Source: Trifolium pratense
Taxonomy: Eukaryota > Streptophyta > Magnoliopsida > Fabales > Fabaceae
Length of the DNA stretch: 64,000 bases
Reading direction: 5' to 3'
NCBI RefSeq assembly: GCF_020283565.1
Contig: NC_060059.1
Location: forward strand, 9,989,501-10,053,500
Shown here: positions 11,678 through 25,391 of the stretch, piece after piece
How positions within the stretch are numbered: position 1 is the stretch's first letter
Layout of the letters: every line of letters begins with the position of its first letter
The notes under the pieces: generated by a model
Databases searched by the model: none
What the model was told of the DNA's origin: nothing
The model's input: the letters and a program-made list of their open reading frames with translations, nothing else
Made by a program: the position numbers and the translations under genes

Positions 11678-12961
11678 AAATTTTCTCATTTGAAGAATGC
11701 ATAATAAAACTCATTTAATATATACCAAAGATGGACATTATAGTCTTATAGACATAGTGTGGTATCCTTCATTTTGCTAATTTGACTCATGTAATAGACT
11801 TCTAGTTGTTGAGTGATAAAATGGTTTTGCAGCTTCTCCTTTGTTGTTTGTTTTGCTTAAGAGGCTACTATAGTTTTGAAATAAAATGGTATGATAATCG
11901 AAACATATATCAATCTTGTTCCTAAAATTATGTTTTATTTACTTACACTTTTAGGTTTTGAATATTAACACTCAGGAAGTTTATTCAGAAGTTCAGAATT
12001 ATGAATGTTGGCTCAGCTTTATATTGCTAATAAACTAAAAAATAAAAAGCTATAAAGAGACAACAAATGTCTAGGAACACCAATGAACTAGCTAAGGTCA
12101 AATCTACAACTATAATCTGCAGATGCATATTGAAAAACTGAATACCAAAAATTTTCATATTCGAATGTCCTATTCAACATCTAATAGCCTGTTTGGATTT
12201 GTGTGTTACATTCAAACATGCGTGCCGATGCATGTTCAGCGTGAAATTCCTAAAGCTACTATATGAAGATTTTGCGCTTCTGTGATAATTCATCGTGATT
12301 TTGTACATATTAGACACTGCTCCAAACGGATGCTAAGTGCGTGCAAACTGTGATTTTGTTTCATGAACGCACGTTCAAAGCTTACATTTGGAGAGTTTAT
12401 CTACCACAGCGGGAGGTCAACTACCGGTACAAAAACTAAGATGAATGTATTGAAACAATGTATCAAATCCAATATCCAATAAAAAAAAATCCCTAATCCT
12501 GGTACAAAAACTGAACATTGAAACACCAATAACTGGCAAATAGTAGCATCACCTTAGGTAAGGCATGCTACACATGAATGGAAGTTTTATTCATCAAAAT
12601 AATGTTGATATTTATTCAGTCTATACAAAATTGTTCATAAAAAATTATTAATCATCAGAGGGCAGCAAATTGCCAAATGAAGAAAATTACCAACATAATC
12701 TCAATTGTTGGAATCTCATTTGTTGGAAGCCTAATGTTAGACAGTACCTTGGTGGGTATTTCCTCAAGATATGATGGGTTATGACACCCAAGATATTATT
12801 TTACAAAAACCGATAAATGTACAACAGTCGAAAACTGTTTCCGCGAAGATATAAGTAGGACAAAAATGATTGTTATGCAACTCGAAGCCATGTTGTGGTT
12901 AATCCACATGATTTGTCATGAGAATCACACTAATCAAACACTAAGAAAGTTTGTTGTGTCA
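11678..12961. other. Intergenic space between two convergent genes
   Basis: This holds the 3' UTRs of pyruvate kinase (+) and the E2 gene (-). An AATAAA at about 11703 is a likely polyadenylation signal for the former. A possible small MITE lies near 12188-12340, framed by CCTGTTTGGAT and its near-complement CCAAACGGATGC. No other coding region is seen. Confidence 0.55.
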
Positions 12962-14437
12962 TTATAAAAGAAGTCGTCTTATATCACTGAAGTTTGACTG
13001 CAAAGCAGAGAGAAATGCACCTGCAAAATAGAAGGGGAAAGTAACATTTTATGTGGCTTGGTAAAGTATTACATGCCATTTGGGTAAATTGAAGTATTAT
13101 AATTACACATACCTCCTACTTTGCCATCAAAGACGCGATGATCGGCAGACAATGTTAAGTTCAACTTGGTAGCAACTGACGGCTTCTCAATTCCTAGTAG
13201 CAAAGAAAAATCAATATCAAAACAACTTAAGTTTAAGCATAAATGGTATAGAGAAACATCAATAAAATTTATACCATCAGCTCCGATTACTGGTTCCACA
13301 ACTTTGATGCCTCTCCCTACGGCAAGAATGCAAGCCTGCAGCACATGATATAGAATATAATAAAACATTAATACAAAGCAACAGAACACTTTGATCATTT
13401 TAAAATCCAGACTACTCAGGTAACTGTTTCTCAGAATAACGATAAAACAGGCATTCGAAATACAACCTCTTTGAAGATAGGATTACAAAATAGGGAAATA
13501 AGTCAAAAAACAGGAATAATTTCATGAAAGGTCTGCGACTAATTGACTATTAAGATATCTCTAAAACCAAACTTTTCAGTTATTATTTACTTTCTTCTTT
13601 TTTTTTTTTTTTTTTGACGCATTCTTCTTTCTATTAAAGAACATAAAATTGGGTGAAAAACATCCTTGGATCACCATGATAGTTTTCTGCTTCGTTGAAA
13701 TGGTAAATAGCCGAATGCAAAAAGATATAAATTGGTTTATCATATCATCTTTAAAAAACGAATGAATAAACATTGGTATTAAAAGAATAGAAGAAATTAA
13801 CTGAGATCACAAGCAAAATGTAACATAATTCTGTAGAAACTTATTCATTATGGAAAAAAGTCTTACTTTTAATAAAAAGTTGTATATATTCATTAGTCTA
13901 TTTATGGGCATTTGAATGGAATTGGACCTGCACAAGGCAGATTCACAATCCTTTCAACTATATTCACTACAACAATGACAACAACTAAGACTTTACCGGA
14001 TTGGGTACATGAAATTATACAGTTACAGTGTAATAATGTCTTGTCTTTTTCTTTTTAAAATTCATCTACTTTTAATTATTGGACAATCTTCTATCTAATC
14101 AACTCTTCTTATTGGTGCTTCACTGGGTCTTCTTCGGTCTCCACACACACCCAAACCACCTAAGAGAAGACTCAATTATATTTGCAATAATGGGAGCCAC
14201 CCAACATTCTCTTTAACGATTGTATATGTAAGTAACAGTATCTTGTGTAACTAATTACTTATTCATTGTAACATTCTCTTCTCTGTGACAGTAAGCTTAT
14301 TTGCTTATTGTCTCTTAACTGCCAACATTCACCCCTAATACAAAGTAGTAAAAAGTTGACCAATTTGACATTTACACAAGTCCAGTAAATTAGATGTTAT
14401 AAATGTTGGTTTGTGTGCGAATGTGTATGAGACAAAG

Positions 14438-14503
<66 letters not shown>

Positions 14504-17500
14504 CTGTGGGGGATTTATAATAGCACAGAATTTATCCACGGGATACATTCCCAAGTTTGAAATACTGCAAGGCATTGTACAAAGTTCGGAGTTATTGGTT
14601 TTGGCGAAAAAAAATGATAAATAGGGGAATTTCCTAGCTTGCACGACAATATACGTATATTGTAGTAAACTCACCTAAAAGTGCCCCCTTGGAATTCTTG
14701 CGGCTTCAACTTGCCTTCACGTGCTTTTGCAGCAAGTTCCTTGACCTAAAGTACCGATAGTGTATTAAAGTTGATTAAGAAAAAAAAAGAACATCACTTT
14801 CCAATATTTTAATTTATTTTCAAATAAAAATGCATAAACACAAACAGCTGAAGAGTCCTAAAAAAAGACATTAACTAGGAACCTACGTCAATGACATAAA
14901 ATTACCTCTGAGGAGATGGCAGATATTGTCTTGTGATCGGCATTTTTTAATATTGGAGTCATCAAGCCCTAAAGCAACACAAAAAGTTTGAGTGCTTTGT
15001 AAAATGATAATGACTGCTAAACAACCACCAATTACCTTCTCAGTGGCAACTGCTATTGATATGTCAACAGAATCACATAAGATGGCCTCGCCTTTCTCTT
15101 CATTCCAGTAAGCTGCCAAAATGTAAGTTGGATTTAAGCATTAGAGACTTCTATAGAGAAAAATTCAGTTCTAAGAATAGGTAAGGAAATTGTAGGAATA
15201 AACATAACAACCCTAAAGAATGAACCAAGAAATATAGCACAATCAAGTATTGAGCACTTGACTTCGGTTATACATCTAATTTAAAATATGACGTTTTCTC
15301 TCCCGACCCCAGGGTTTCTTTTATACCCCCATAAAATCCCATTTTGCCCCTCGTATTTTGAAAAAATTTGGCCAACTTATTTCGGTTTCTACAAACCGAA
15401 ATTTAGCATGGAAAAAAAATCGGTTTATATAAACCGAAATACCGTAAGTGTTAAGAAAAGAAGAAAGATTTATGTGAAAATTCGTGTAGAGCTACCTGTG
15501 GTAAATTTAGCATATCTCTCTGAATATAAGTCGTATGCTAATGATTTTTAATCTAGTGTAAAGAAGACAAAATTTACTACAGGATTGACACCGGAATTGT
15601 TAAATTTCATTAAGTATAGTATGAGAAAATCTACCTACAAGTTTGAGAAAAGTTTCTGCTCTGTTTCTGTATCAGTATCCATTATTTGGTTAAACTGAAC
15701 CAATTGGATTGTTAACCCTCAAAACAAAAATTATATTTGTAATCTTGACACCCTAAGCTTTCCAACGAGTGGTCGTTTACTCAAATCGGACATCGTTTAG
15801 TATTTCAAATAAATTGTGGAAGTTGAGGGTCTGATGCTGAATTTATGCAGGAAATCTGGAACGCAGACGAAACGCAAAATTTGGAACACAAAATTTCGGT
15901 TTTTATTAACCGAAATTTTTTAGCATGACAAAAAATTCAGTTCATACATACCAAAGTACCCCCAAGGGCAAAAACGGAAATTTGGGGGGTAGAAAAGAAA
16001 GGCGAGGGTCGGGAGAGAAAACATCTTAAAATATTTTGAAACTTGTATTTAGTAGCCTGTGGTAAAATAAACATTGGCCGGCTGATTTATACATGATGAT
16101 GTAGGCTCCCGTCATTCGAAACAGTCATGGTATATTGGGTATAAAATCAAAAGAAATGGACATAATGTACATAGGAATAATAGACATATGACAATATACA
16201 ATGCACCATGACTTTATATCCCAAACCTAGGAAAAAAGCACCAAATTCTTCAGACAATTATATACTTATGGTGCAATAACTTTTAACACTGGATTACATC
16301 ACTGTGGCCGAGTATTAAACAAAAAGTAGATAGATCCATATGCACCAATTTAAAAGGAAATATGATTTGGCTACACAAATCTTAATTAAAAATCAATAGG
16401 CATCTGTAAGAGTATTAGGTTATTCGTGTTTAGTTACCTAGTTATTTTATTAATCTTATTGGGTTAGGTTACTTGTGTTAGTTACGTTTGGCCTAGATCA
16501 TTTTACAGACAATTTAGGCTTAAGACCTAACTAATCCTCACAGAACGGCTTGTAAGATGAGGAACGCTCAAGCCTTATGCACTACTTAGGCCATATCTAG
16601 CACAAAGAAGGGGCTGGAGATTGCAATAAAGGCAGTTTAAAGTTGCTGCAATTAAGGCAAATTTCCAACAACTATAAATGTCGATGCTTTGTATTTGATA
16701 CTTATTATATTTTGAGAACCTCTTATCAGTGACATATAATGTTTCTTTCATCCCTTCTTTTTCAATCAAATCTTAAAGTTAACTTTTTGGAGGATTAAAA
16801 AAAATCTGATTTCAACCTGGTATCCGCCAGAACAATTCTCCATGATCTAATCCATTCTTATTCTTCTATTATTAAGTTTAAAAAATAAGGAGTTTTATTG
16901 TTTTGTGTCATCTGTTTTCGACCTACTTTTTACTCTTTGGCGACGGTCATTGTCTGCCACAGTTTCCGTCTCCACTTCTTACATGTACTCAGGTTTGACT
17001 GCCAATATGATCCTACAGTCGGACTCTGAATGTTCCAAACTATAGGTGCTTAAAGTATCAGACCAGTAAGCCTTTCTATGTTCTACTTCTACCATTAGCG
17101 ACCTATCGCCAACAGCCATCTGGCCACATGGTTATTCAGTTCAGGGAGTCCAGGTTAGTTTATAGTATACTACCTGAGTTTGTTTGAAACAGATTTTGCA
17201 GGTGTGATTTTGTAGGTGAAACACCTAAGTCAACAATTCGTCAACATTCACAGTATTGTATATAATACTTTAGTATATTTGTTTCAAAAATTGCTATTTA
17301 TATTTTTAATAGCTATAAATTTATATATGTGCACCTTCTGAATCTGTCATGGCTTTTGCCACCTAAGATAATTAAGGTAAATACAACACAAATGGATAGA
17401 ACAATAAGAGGAAATTATTTACCGTTCGCTTCTGGTACATTTCTGAGAGCGGCCGCTACAACTTTGATAATAATGTCATTCACTGAAACTTTAACGTCAT

Positions 17501-20500
17501 ACTGCTCTGCAATCCAGGAGCAGATAAAGATTAAATTGGATTGCAGGTGTACAAGGACGAAGAGCATAAATCAAACATGTGCCAGTAAAAAATTAATATC
17601 AAGTCCATACCTTTAAGATCCTTTCTAAGGGAAAGAAGTGGATCCAGTGTAACATCTAACACATTCCAATAAAAACTCATGAATTAGTTAGTACACAAAT
17701 ATATTGGTTTTCAATAATATGTGTGGGATAAAGGGATTAAAACCTGATGATAAATATAAGTGTGGCGTATTTTGTTTTGATTCCAATAACCTCTTGGCAA
17801 TCACCTACAAAACAGTAAAAAATATATACAGGTAAGGATATACATTGATGAAATGAGTGGAAGGAAGCAGACTTTAAATTTCGTCTTTCATTAACTATCA
17901 ATTTTCCAAAGTATTCAGGTAGTAGAGATGTAAATAGATAGGCACAAACAAAAACATCACTAAACGGAGCTCTGCATCTACAAGAATGGCCAAGTGTTAT
18001 CAAAAAACAATATGCTGGATGCACTATATAGAGCCGACAAAAACAATTCTGACCCCGTATTAGGTCAAATAAAATTGGTTTTCCTTAAGATTTTTGAGCA
18101 TTCAACTCCCAACAATAGACACCAAATAATGGCTGCCCTGAATCCATTTTGAATACTTTTCATATTTTCATTACCATGCAACATATTCTGTGCAAGAATT
18201 GAAGAACCTTATATTCATATTTAACAGAATTTTCATGGACCCACCTTGCGAATTTGACTATTAGGAAAATCTTCATAAGCATCTGATTGCTTTAAGTTAG
18301 ACTTTGACTCTTGTGAAGCCGCAACTTGATGACTCTGAGATGATGACGATGCCTTTGCTTTAGATGAAGCAGGTTTTGGAGACAATTTTCCTGATTTAAT
18401 TGCAGAAAGAACATCGCCTTTCAGTAGGGTGCCATGGGGACCAGTTGCATTCAATGTTGATGCATCCAATCCATATTCCAAAATTAGCAACTTCGCAGCT
18501 GGACTGATTCGTGAGGTATTGTTTTTTTGAGTTTTGACCTCACTTTTAGTGCCCTGTTGGGTGGCCTTCTCCTTTTGGTTAACTGAGCTGCTGCTAATAG
18601 AATTCTTTACAGCTTCAATATCACCTGCATCTTCAACCTTGTGGAATGACAGGCAACGTAAGTATTTATACACTCCAGTGCTTTTCAAGAGAAAAGCAAA
18701 AAGTGACAAAATTTATTGAACATCATCAGAGATTTGCTTAGTTTGTATTTCAAAGTAGATGTCAGATCGTTAGACCTCACATTGTGTTGGTAGAAGAAAT
18801 TATAAAGTATTTTCACACTTACTGTTATTGCAATAGGCTGTCCAACTGCCACTTCTTTTGAACCTTCTGGTGCAACTATCTTAGCAAGGTACCTAGTCCA
18901 CCCCAATGCCACACATAAATTGGTGAGCTAGATGGCAAAAGTTTATCGGGAAGAAGAAAAAGAACAAATAGAGTTCGTCTATAAAATAGACCAAATAGAA
19001 TGTCAGCTTTGTGCTAAAAACTGGTCAGTAATTTGACATTATAATTGGCAAGATTAAAATGAAAGAGATTATAATCTACCAGAAATTGCAGAAGGAAACT
19101 GATTAGTACTAGGCATGTCGGTGAACACTTAGGTAAGTTATGCAATAAATATGTTTACATACGTCGCAAGTCTTCATTCTGTGTGAAAACATTATTTAAG
19201 ACGCAACAGCTTGGCCTAAAAACTTTGTCCAATAACACACGTTGCAATGCGAGCAAGCAACTATACCCAACACTATTCATAATGAATGGCTTTTAGTTAA
19301 AGGAAAGATACCTACCCCTCTTCGAGACTTTCAAATTCAAGGGTAGCTTTGTCTGTCTCTATCTCGCATAATATGTCACCAACTTCAATCTGTTACATAA
19401 TTAGATGTTAATTCATGGCAGACAATAAATAAAATGAATGCTAATGACTTACTCGCATTCTTCGAATTTTAAAATATTCAAAAATACATTAAAAAGGAAA
19501 TCTCACTTTAAACCTTATATTGAAAACATAACTAACCTTGTCTCCTTCCTTTTTATTCCACTTAGCAATGTTTCCTTGGTTCTGTGCAGAAAAAATTGAA
19601 AATCATTTCATGGATAGAAAGAAAATACATGTTGGAAATAGTTACAAGTAGCGTCAAAATGGTCTTACCATTGTTGGGGACAAAGCAGGCATTCCAAGAA
19701 CGGCGTGAGGTGGAAGATCTGATGTATCAATTGTAGAAGTTGATTCTGGTTTACTCTCCTCATCTGCGACATCCTGATGTGTTGGTTTCTTCTCTTCAAC
19801 TCCGCTCTCACCCCCCACGGAAGCAGCAGAAACATTTTGAATGTCGCTTTCATCCTCAACCTTGTCAAGGCCCACCGTTAGAGCTAACATATCAAATATT
19901 TAATACAAATATCACTTGAACTCTAAAAATTGTAGGTTAGAATTATTAAGTTAACAATTAAATGAGTGGAAAAAGTTGCTAGATTTAATATTTACCAAAA
20001 TCAAAACATTTAAAGTTTATATTTTTCCATTAAACAAGTAGAATCTGGAATAAACTTCCTATTGCAAGTATATTATAAAAAAGGCTTATTATATTTAAGC
20101 CAATGATAGTTAGTGTGTAATACAACTTTATTAAATTGGAGAAGACAAAGAAGTAAAAGCAGATCATGTTTCAGATGAAGTGGGCAACGGATAAATTGCA
20201 AAGTTTTCATTAGCAGCTTAAAAAACACGAAGGTGTACATTGGAACACACAACGAAAACAATTGTTGAGTCAATTTAGTCAAAAGGGATTAAATAAATCC
20301 ATTTGGCTAAAGAAATGTTGAAGGAAGGACAAAATTACAATACTAATTTTTTTGTCTATGAAAGCTACTTTCATCTTCAGAATCCAATAATATTGGAAGT
20401 GAAGATTGCAATGGCCTCCACATAACAGTAACAAATAACAATACAAGAGTTGGAACTTAATGGTGGTTTGGCTTACTGTTACTGCAATTGGTTGTCCAAC

Positions 20501-23500
20501 TGGCACATCCTTTGAACCTTCAGGTACCAATATCTTTGCCAGAAATCTGCAGGAATAATCGAATCACTACAACACATTTTAATTGTGCGCAAAAGTTTGT
20601 ATATTTCATATGATCTACATTCTGGGGTCAAAATCAGTTCAGTTGTAGTGAACCAGATATAATAGAAGGCCAACATAGGCATAAATACAAAATAACAATT
20701 AGAAAAAGAAAGAAAAAAGAAAAAAAGAACATCAAAGACACTATATTTGTCTTAAACAGACACGTAGATAGATGTCTAACACATAAAGTGCAGAAGACAG
20801 TGAGGTGGAGAAACAGTGAGTGACTACGATTCCTAGGTGGTTATCTCCGTGTTTATTCTTACCTGTTAGATGAGTATTATTGTGATGTTCATATAGCACC
20901 AAGTAATCTTAAGGTTTTGATCTTTGCCACCAACTCTCTAATGTTCTAGTTTCAGTTAATGCGACATGTGTTATAAGCAACAAGTAGGACACCCTTAAGC
21001 TGTGTTTATATTATACTCTACCAAAAGTGTTCTTTAAGCTGTGTTTGATCACAACAAATATCATTCTAAGAATTAGTTTTCACATTTCTTTATATTTCAT
21101 GATTTTTCCCTTATTTAATTAGAATTAGGAGTCTACTAGTCTAGTAATTGTCATGATTAGTTCCCATTTTTCTTAGGACTAGGAGTTTAGTTTTAGTATG
21201 AACAAGGGTTAGTCTTTTGTATCATAAAATATCAATCAAAAAATTATTATAATTCAAAATCTTTATTATCTATCTTCCGTCTTTCTTTACCCTTTAACCT
21301 CAACAGTAAGAAACTCAAGTTACAAATTTTAAACGTCATCCAGAACTTAAGAAGAAAAAAGTAAATAGAAGAAAAAAAATACCCTTCTTCAAGACTTTCA
21401 AATTCAAGTGTAGCTTTGTCAGTTTCAATTTCACATAGTATATCACCCACTGCTATCTGTAAGATTAAACAGTAGGAGAAACTTATTAATTCAAAGAAGT
21501 CAATTTCCAAAATGGAAGTATCAAAGCAAACAGAATTATGATCTGAAAAACTCTGTACTAACCGACCTTATCCCCTTCTTTTTTCCTCCATTTTGCAATA
21601 TTACCTTGGGTCTGAAATCAAGAGAAGAGGTCAAAATTCCATGGAAGCCCTAAACAAAAAGAGATCAAAAAAGGGAGGAAAAAAAACTATTTGTTTCCCA
21701 AGCTCACCATTGTAGGAGATAAAGCTGGCATCCCAAGGACTTCGTGCGGAAAATCTATCAAATGAGGGAGGGAAAATGATCAAAACATAACCAGATGTGT
21801 GCGACTTAATTTGCAGATTATCCTCTTTTAATCACAAAATTTAGTTAAAATGGTAAAACTATCAAGAAACTTTTTGTACAAAAGAAGAAATTTATTGAAA
21901 TGAAAAGAGTAGATTAAAAAGAGAATCGAGGTCGAAGAATCTTCCAAAACAAATGAATGAAACAAAAAAAAGAAAAGAGAATCGAGGTCGAAGAATCTTC
22001 CAAAACATATGAATGAAACAAAAAACAACTCCCTCCAATGCTATCTCTTCAATTTTTCTATTGGGTTTAACTCATCCTTACAAAATCGGCTTGTAAGGTG
22101 AGGACTGTCCCAACTTATAAACTTATGTTCATGCCATCTCTCATTCAATATGGGACTCATAACACACACACCCCACGCTAACGATTGGACATCTAAAGCA
22201 TGACTCAGGTGGCCCAATAGCAGTGACCTGATAGAAGGTAGCCCAACGGGATCTGGGATAGCTTTAATACCATCTTAGATTTTTATATTGGGTCTAAATC
22301 GTCCCTAGAAAACCCGCTTGTAAGGTGAGGACTACCCACACTTACTTATGTTTAGGCTATATTTCATCCAACGTGGGACTCTTAACACTATCATTCTTAA
22401 CTCTACCCCATCTGGTGCAGCATTATCGATTTGGGGAACTTCAAAATACAGGAGCTAATTGCAAATTCCCAAATAGTTTCGGCACCTAAATATTAATTTT
22501 AACCTTTTTTGGTAAATCAGATAAACTTGATATTATGGTTTCCAAAACAACCTTTTATGAAGCCGCCCCTCACCCAAAAAAAAGAATTCAACAATAATTT
22601 TTTTTTTTTACATAAGTTCAAGAATAGTTATAGAGAAGAGCTATCAATAGTTCACAGGAAATATCCACGTTGTTCACTCATAATAAGGAGATCATCAGTG
22701 TTCCCTTGTATATAATCATCAGACTATGTTAAAAACCACAGATGGTTATGATTAAAAATTGCCAATGCAAATTTCAATCTTTTGTGAATATTAAATCAAT
22801 GGTAATGAAAGAGAATCACTTGCGTACCCTTTGGAATGGGTTGCACCTTAGACTAAGGTGTATTTCACATATAGGTATCTAGTAAAAGAAAGCATGCACT
22901 TTCTTGGGTTGGATTGCATCCAAAGCTGCAATTCATTATGACCTAATGGAAAAACAGAAAATATATGGGTTTCCTAAGAAAACCCTAGAAGGCCTTTTAA
23001 ATTTTATAGTTCTTTACTCGAGATAAAAAGATATTAAACAACCTCATCAGCCAGGAAAAAAATTATTAGTGGGGAAGGTACAACAAGAAGGAGGAATATA
23101 CCAAGAATGCCCAATATCTTTGCAAATCATAGATCATAATTGCCTTGAAGCAGCAATTACTAACACCTATGAAAAACGAAAAATTATTTACATCACATTC
23201 TTTAACAGCCAAAACAACATGCTGTGTCATTTTCCTCCTATCCCACCCCCAACTAAATATCCGTCTATTGTATATGAACAAACTACCATAGTCTCTTTAC
23301 TTTTCTAAGCATAAGGTTCTCTAATATTATGTTTTGTAAAGATACAAAAGCATAAATAAGACTGGAAGTTGTTCAACACGATGGTACTGCTACTTATTAG
23401 ATTTATGACGGATGATAATTACATATTAAATATGTCATGAAAAAGAATGCAAACATCCAATACAAATACATTGTAATCTCTCAACACAAAATAGAAGCTT

Positions 23501-25391
23501 CCATTAACTAGCTATTAAACTTAAAAGATAAACCATAAAACAAAAAGCCTAAACAAGTAGAAGCTTTCAAAATTAGCTAACTGGAACATTAAGTACCTGA
23601 AGATGAGAAGAATTTGACATCAATCCACTGCCAAAAATATTGACGGTTGTTGTCAGAGAATATCATAGTCATGATTGGAAATTTTTTTATCTATTTAAAT
23701 ACTAACCTTTGACTTCAAAGGTCTATCACGAACTCCAGTAAGCCCAGACCAAGATGCAGGCCTGATAAACATCATCATCATCATCATATTAGTAAACTGC
23801 CAATTAGATCGTACAAAGACAAGGAAGGAGGGTGAACTAGAGAGAAATAGAGAAAGATGTTATATTTTTATTTCAGATGCTCAATCCAGGAAAATGGCTT
23901 TAAAGAGACAGATAGACTTTTTAATGCAGAATAGTGATTGGTGGTCGAAAAAGGGGACACCGTTTATCCAAATAGACATAATAAGATATTTCCCTATTTT
24001 TCTGTCCAGCCCAATTTTCTAAGTATAAACAATTCATACAAAGAAAAATGAAATAACATTAAAAGGTTAATGGATGCAAACCTTAGATTCCCATTACCAA
24101 CGACAGAATAAATCCTTGAATTAGGAGTTCTGTGCCAAGATGATAAACAAAAACGGTGTGTTAAAACTTGGAAGCAACATTCTAAGAAGTAGAAGAAAAA
24201 TGCACCAAAGTAGAATTGCAATAATTAAGAATCTAAGAACATTGCTTATCAAAAAAAAAAAAAAAAGAATCTAAGAAAATTAAAAAAGCCTACCATTCTT
24301 TCAAGTAATGAAAGCAATTCATAAATGGCATATCATAAGCAAAAGATGCTATGCCACCAAATGATATTATCAATTATGGATGGATTCATCAAATACAAAA
24401 AAGTAAACACGACTGACAAAATGTCAACACTGAGCACTTGCTAGCAACATCTCAGATTAGTATCAATTCACTTAATGGAAGCCAGGACAATGACTCGTCT
24501 ATAGTATACATGAATATAAAATGTTAAGGATACGTTTGATTTGCAAAAGGTAAGTACAGGACAAAACAGAACAACACAAAACTTTATGGTATTGAACAAC
24601 TTTTTGTCTTGTACATATTTGGTGGACAAAATGTTTTCTTGGTAATTTAGACAACTTGTACTTAAGACAAAAGGTTGTCCCGTAGTTTAGTGACGGACAA
24701 GAATTTCAGTTTTTGTCCAGTCTCTTGCCTCTCAATAAGAGTTTTAAATTCAAACACAGCACAACTGGAGTTGTCCTGTCGAGTCCCTTATTTTTTAGCA
24801 AATCAAACGCACCCTAACACTAAGTGATCAATGGCACTATTTCAGTTTGGTGATCATCCAAATGGAGAATAAACCCCTAAACTACTAACCAGTCCTCTAA
24901 ATTTCACATGATAAATGCTACACCTAAACTTATACAAATGAAAAAGAACCATTTTTTAATCAAAAAAGGGTCTACACTCAGCACTATAATCATCTAGTTG
25001 AGTACAAAAAAAACTCACAAAGCAAATTCAAACGGAAAGCATCACAAAATACACTTCAACTACAATACTAAAAAGTATAAGAAACCTAATAAGTTGAAAT
25101 CACAATCACAAAATCAATGTCCATAATTCATAAATCCCCTAACTGAATATCAAAAACAAAAGCAACCTACCAACTAATCCATTAGCTAAAAACTCAAAAC
25201 CCCATTAAGATACTTCGAGCAAATGAAAGGAAAATCAAATAAAAATCAAAAATTTACTAATTGAAAAAAAAAAAAAAAAAAAACTGCGTAGCATGATTTT
25301 GGAGAGAGTACCTCGAAATGGATCTGGTGGAAGAAGTGAGGATACGAAGAGAATGAGAGATGATGGGTTGACGAAGACGCGAGAGTGCCAT
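12962..25391 (-). CDS. Dihydrolipoyllysine acetyltransferase (E2) of mitochondrial pyruvate dehydrogenase, two lipoyl domains (23 exons)
   Basis: E2 forms the core of the pyruvate dehydrogenase complex and moves the acetyl group from E1 to CoA. Exons in transcript order: 25312-25391, 24082-24129, 23707-23761, 23597-23627, 21708-21754, 21567-21611, 21383-21456, 20477-20546, 19669-19860, 19537-19581, 19316-19389, 18823-18892, 18245-18637, 17744-17804, 17611-17655, 17423-17506, 15036-15112, 14906-14968, 14675-14745, 14504-14564, 13275-13335, 13113-13193, 12962-13020. They total 1887 bases (628 aa) with all phases consistent. The N-terminus [17 protein letters not shown] is Arg- and Ser-rich without acids, as in a mitochondrial presequence. 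Two lipoyl domains carry [12 protein letters not shown], with lipoyl lysines at about K116 and K243. Ser/Lys-rich linkers surround a peripheral-subunit-binding domain (about 319-357, [10 protein letters not shown]). The catalytic domain ends with ADHRVFDG (H601, D605). It looks orthologous to the Arabidopsis two-lipoyl-domain E2 (At3g52200 from memory). The small exon at 23597 is the least certain. Confidence 0.93.
13598..13616. repeat. Poly-T run in E2 intron
   Basis: An uninterrupted T run lies in the intron between the exons ending at 14504 and starting at 13335. On the minus strand it reads as poly-A. Confidence 0.8.
14439..14500. repeat. (GA)n microsatellite touching an E2 splice donor
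   Basis: About 30 GA dinucleotides end three bases from the exon at 14504-14564. In the sense of the gene this is CAG/GTT followed at once by (CT)n, so the repeat makes up the start of the intron. Confidence 0.95.
15290..16025. mobile_element. MULE-type MITE inside an E2 intron
   Basis: The left end GACGTTTTCTCTCCCGAC is answered at the right by the complement GATGTTTTCTCTCCCGAC. Both are flanked by the perfect 9-base target duplication TTAAAATAT (15281-15289 and 16026-16034), typical of Mutator-like elements. The interior is closely similar to the element at 3324-4283 but has a single copy of the 180-base segment. It has no coding capacity. It sits in the large intron between the exons 17423-17506 and 15036-15112. 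Confidence 0.88.
22055..22400. repeat. Dispersed repeat, two copies in an E2 intron
   Basis: Two segments (about 22055-22160 and 22285-22395) share GGCTTGTAAGGTGAGGACT-like and CAA(T/C)(A/G)TGGGACTC blocks. A weaker relative with CGGCTTGTAAGATGAGGA occurs near 16545-16565 in another intron of the same gene. The repeat resembles common legume dispersed repeats. I cannot name the family. Confidence 0.5.
24531..24818. mobile_element. hAT-like MITE in an E2 intron
   Basis: Inverted ends are seen: GGATACGTTTGATTTGC at the left and the complement of GCAAATCAAACGCACCC at the right. Further inverted GACAAC/GTTGTC blocks lie inside. I could not read a clean 8-base target duplication, so the superfamily is an inference from the end sequence. 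Confidence 0.5.

Noticed and set aside
14403..14624. Reading frame rich in Arg-Glu repeats
   Set aside because: It is a translation of the GA microsatellite and an E2 exon in the wrong frame.
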